Below, in pieces: positions 4,992-5,907 of a stretch of DNA of 5,907 bases (position 1 is its first letter; each line of letters begins with the position of its first letter). This stretch comes from Bacteroidota bacterium. Lineage in GTDB: Bacteria > Bacteroidota > Bacteroidia > UKL13-3. Below the pieces are notes generated by a model. It worked only from the letters and a program-made list of their open reading frames with translations, did not search any database and was not told the origin of the DNA. Where the stretch lies: the NCBI GenBank assembly GCA_004293295.1, contig RDYC01000343.1, positions 1 to 5,907 on the forward strand, written 5' to 3'. Made by a program: the position numbers and the translations under genes.

Positions 4992-5907
4992 ATGAAAAAA
5001 CATTATTCCACCGTTGCCATCATTTTTACCAATACCGTTATTCTTTTTGTTGTAATCAATTTAATTGCATCAGTTATACCATTGCCCACTAAAAGCGAAA
5101 AACTTGAAGCTTTTTATTATTCCAATATAGAACTCACCAAGAAAAAACCTGAATTAATTCAAAAAATACATGAAGGAAAATCCATCAGTGATATTATGGC
5201 TTTATACCGAGAAGCACCAAATGTGCAATCTCATCCTGTATTAGAATTTATGACTATACCGTGCAACGGCCGTTTTTACCATGTTGGATTTGAAAATTGC
5301 AGATACAATTCATTTGTTAACCAATCCAACATCAAACAAAAAATAAACAAAAGTATTTGGCTGTTTGGAGGGAGCACAGTCTTTGGCGAAGGTGTTTCTC
5401 ACGATGAAACCATCACCTACTTTTTAAATCAAGCGGATACCGCTAACTCGTATGTTAACTTCGGTGTTCCTGCCTATTGTCAAAAAAATGAAATGCAAAA
5501 ACTCATTTTACTGCTGCAAAAGGGTTATAGACCAAAACAAGTATTTTTTCTGGATGGCTTAAACGATTTGTACGCTATCAGCAAAAGCAATTTTGAGCCA
5601 TTAGAATCCCCATCAAGGGCTTTCAATGCTTATGCACATGACTTTAATCTTGGCATGACCGGCTTAAATACGAACCTATTTTACCTTTTACCGGTAGTAA
5701 AGTTATACTATGAGTATATGGCTTATTGGATGTTGAAGAATAATAAGGTTACTCCTGAAGAATTAAAGGAGGTTTATGAACCCGATGCGCTGTACAACAC
5801 CAAAACATACCTGCATTATAAACTTGCTGAAGCCAATGCAAATCAACCTAAAGACCTTGTTTTAAGTGAAAAAAAACTCGTCAATCATTATCGTTCAAAC
5901 TTATTGC
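4992..5907 (+). CDS. Membrane-anchored SGNH/GDSL-family hydrolase, N-terminal part, runs off right edge
   Basis: The frame opens at ATG 4992 and stays open to the right edge for 305 complete codons, so the C-terminus is missing. One hydrophobic segment (about residues 7-30) is a membrane anchor or signal peptide; the rest would face the periplasm. SGNH landmarks are visible in order. Block I is IWLFGGSTVFGEGV, with the candidate nucleophile S128 in a GGST variant of GDS. Block II is NFGVPAY with oxyanion Gly158. Block III is VFFLDGLND, with G189-x-N191-D192. The catalytic Asp-x-x-His of block V would lie beyond the edge. Such proteins with an N-terminal anchor and a GGST serine are often esterases or acyltransferase partners acting on surface glycans or lipids (family knowledge); the substrate cannot be read here. 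About 90 residues between anchor and block I (34-120) contain C91 and C103, which could form a disulfide. The gene stands alone behind the terminator. Its family is fairly secure, its substrate unknown. Confidence 0.85.
   Translation, partial: MKKHYSTVAIIFTNTVILFVVINLIASVIPLPTKSEKLEAFYYSNIELTKKKPELIQKIHEGKSISDIMALYREAPNVQSHPVLEFMTIPCNGRFYHVGFENCRYNSFVNQSNIKQKINKSIWLFGGSTVFGEGVSHDETITYFLNQADTANSYVNFGVPAYCQKNEMQKLILLLQKGYRPKQVFFLDGLNDLYAISKSNFEPLESPSRAFNAYAHDFNLGMTGLNTNLFYLLPVVKLYYEYMAYWMLKNNKVTPEELKEVYEPDALYNTKTYLHYKLAEANANQPKDLVLSEKKLVNHYRSNLL

Noticed and set aside
1..5907. tRNA, rRNA, CRISPR array, insertion sequence or phage attachment site
   Set aside because: No tRNA-like cloverleaf, rRNA-like segment, regularly spaced repeats, transposase-like frame or terminal inverted repeats were seen on either strand.

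Overview
The window looks like chromosomal DNA from a member of the Bacteroidota, probably an environmental Sphingobacteriia/Chitinophagia/Cytophagia-type lineage. Three things point there. The DNA is AT-rich. One gene ends in a type IX secretion (T9SS) type A sorting domain, a system confined to this phylum and close relatives. Two intergenic regions carry a perfect copy of the Bacteroidota -7 promoter element TAnnTTTG. None of the five genes has a clear Shine-Dalgarno sequence, which is also usual in this phylum. The genus cannot be named from the sequence alone.

Layout from left to right. (1) On the minus strand, cut by the left edge, is the N-terminal 168 residues of a multi-pass membrane protein resembling oligosaccharide flippases. 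It probably starts at a TTG codon at 504 and has its own candidate promoter. (2) At 633-1808, also minus strand, is a 391-residue lipoprotein with one CxxCH haem-binding motif and no fold that I recognise. (3) A 414-bp intergenic region separates the minus-strand pair from the plus-strand genes. It holds a good promoter for the next gene and an AT-rich inverted repeat. (4) At 2223-3443, plus strand, is a membrane-anchored AraC-family regulator with about seven N-terminal transmembrane segments and a C-terminal double helix-turn-helix. (5) At 3523-4764, 79 bp downstream, is a secreted Ycf48/Asp-box beta-propeller with a T9SS sorting domain. (6) At 4871-4905 is a strong intrinsic terminator, preceded by a second hairpin. 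(7) From 4992 to the right edge is the N-terminal part of a membrane-anchored SGNH/GDSL-family hydrolase.

The common theme is the cell envelope: a flippase for glycan transport, a haem lipoprotein, a membrane-bound regulator, a T9SS-exported propeller and an anchored SGNH enzyme. The regulator and the propeller gene are co-oriented with no terminator visible between them, so they may share a transcript. The terminator ends that unit and separates it from the SGNH gene. Nothing here forms a recognisable defence system, mobile element, CRISPR array or biosynthetic cluster. The least explained item is the monohaem lipoprotein. The rest are recognisable families in an ordinary-looking arrangement.
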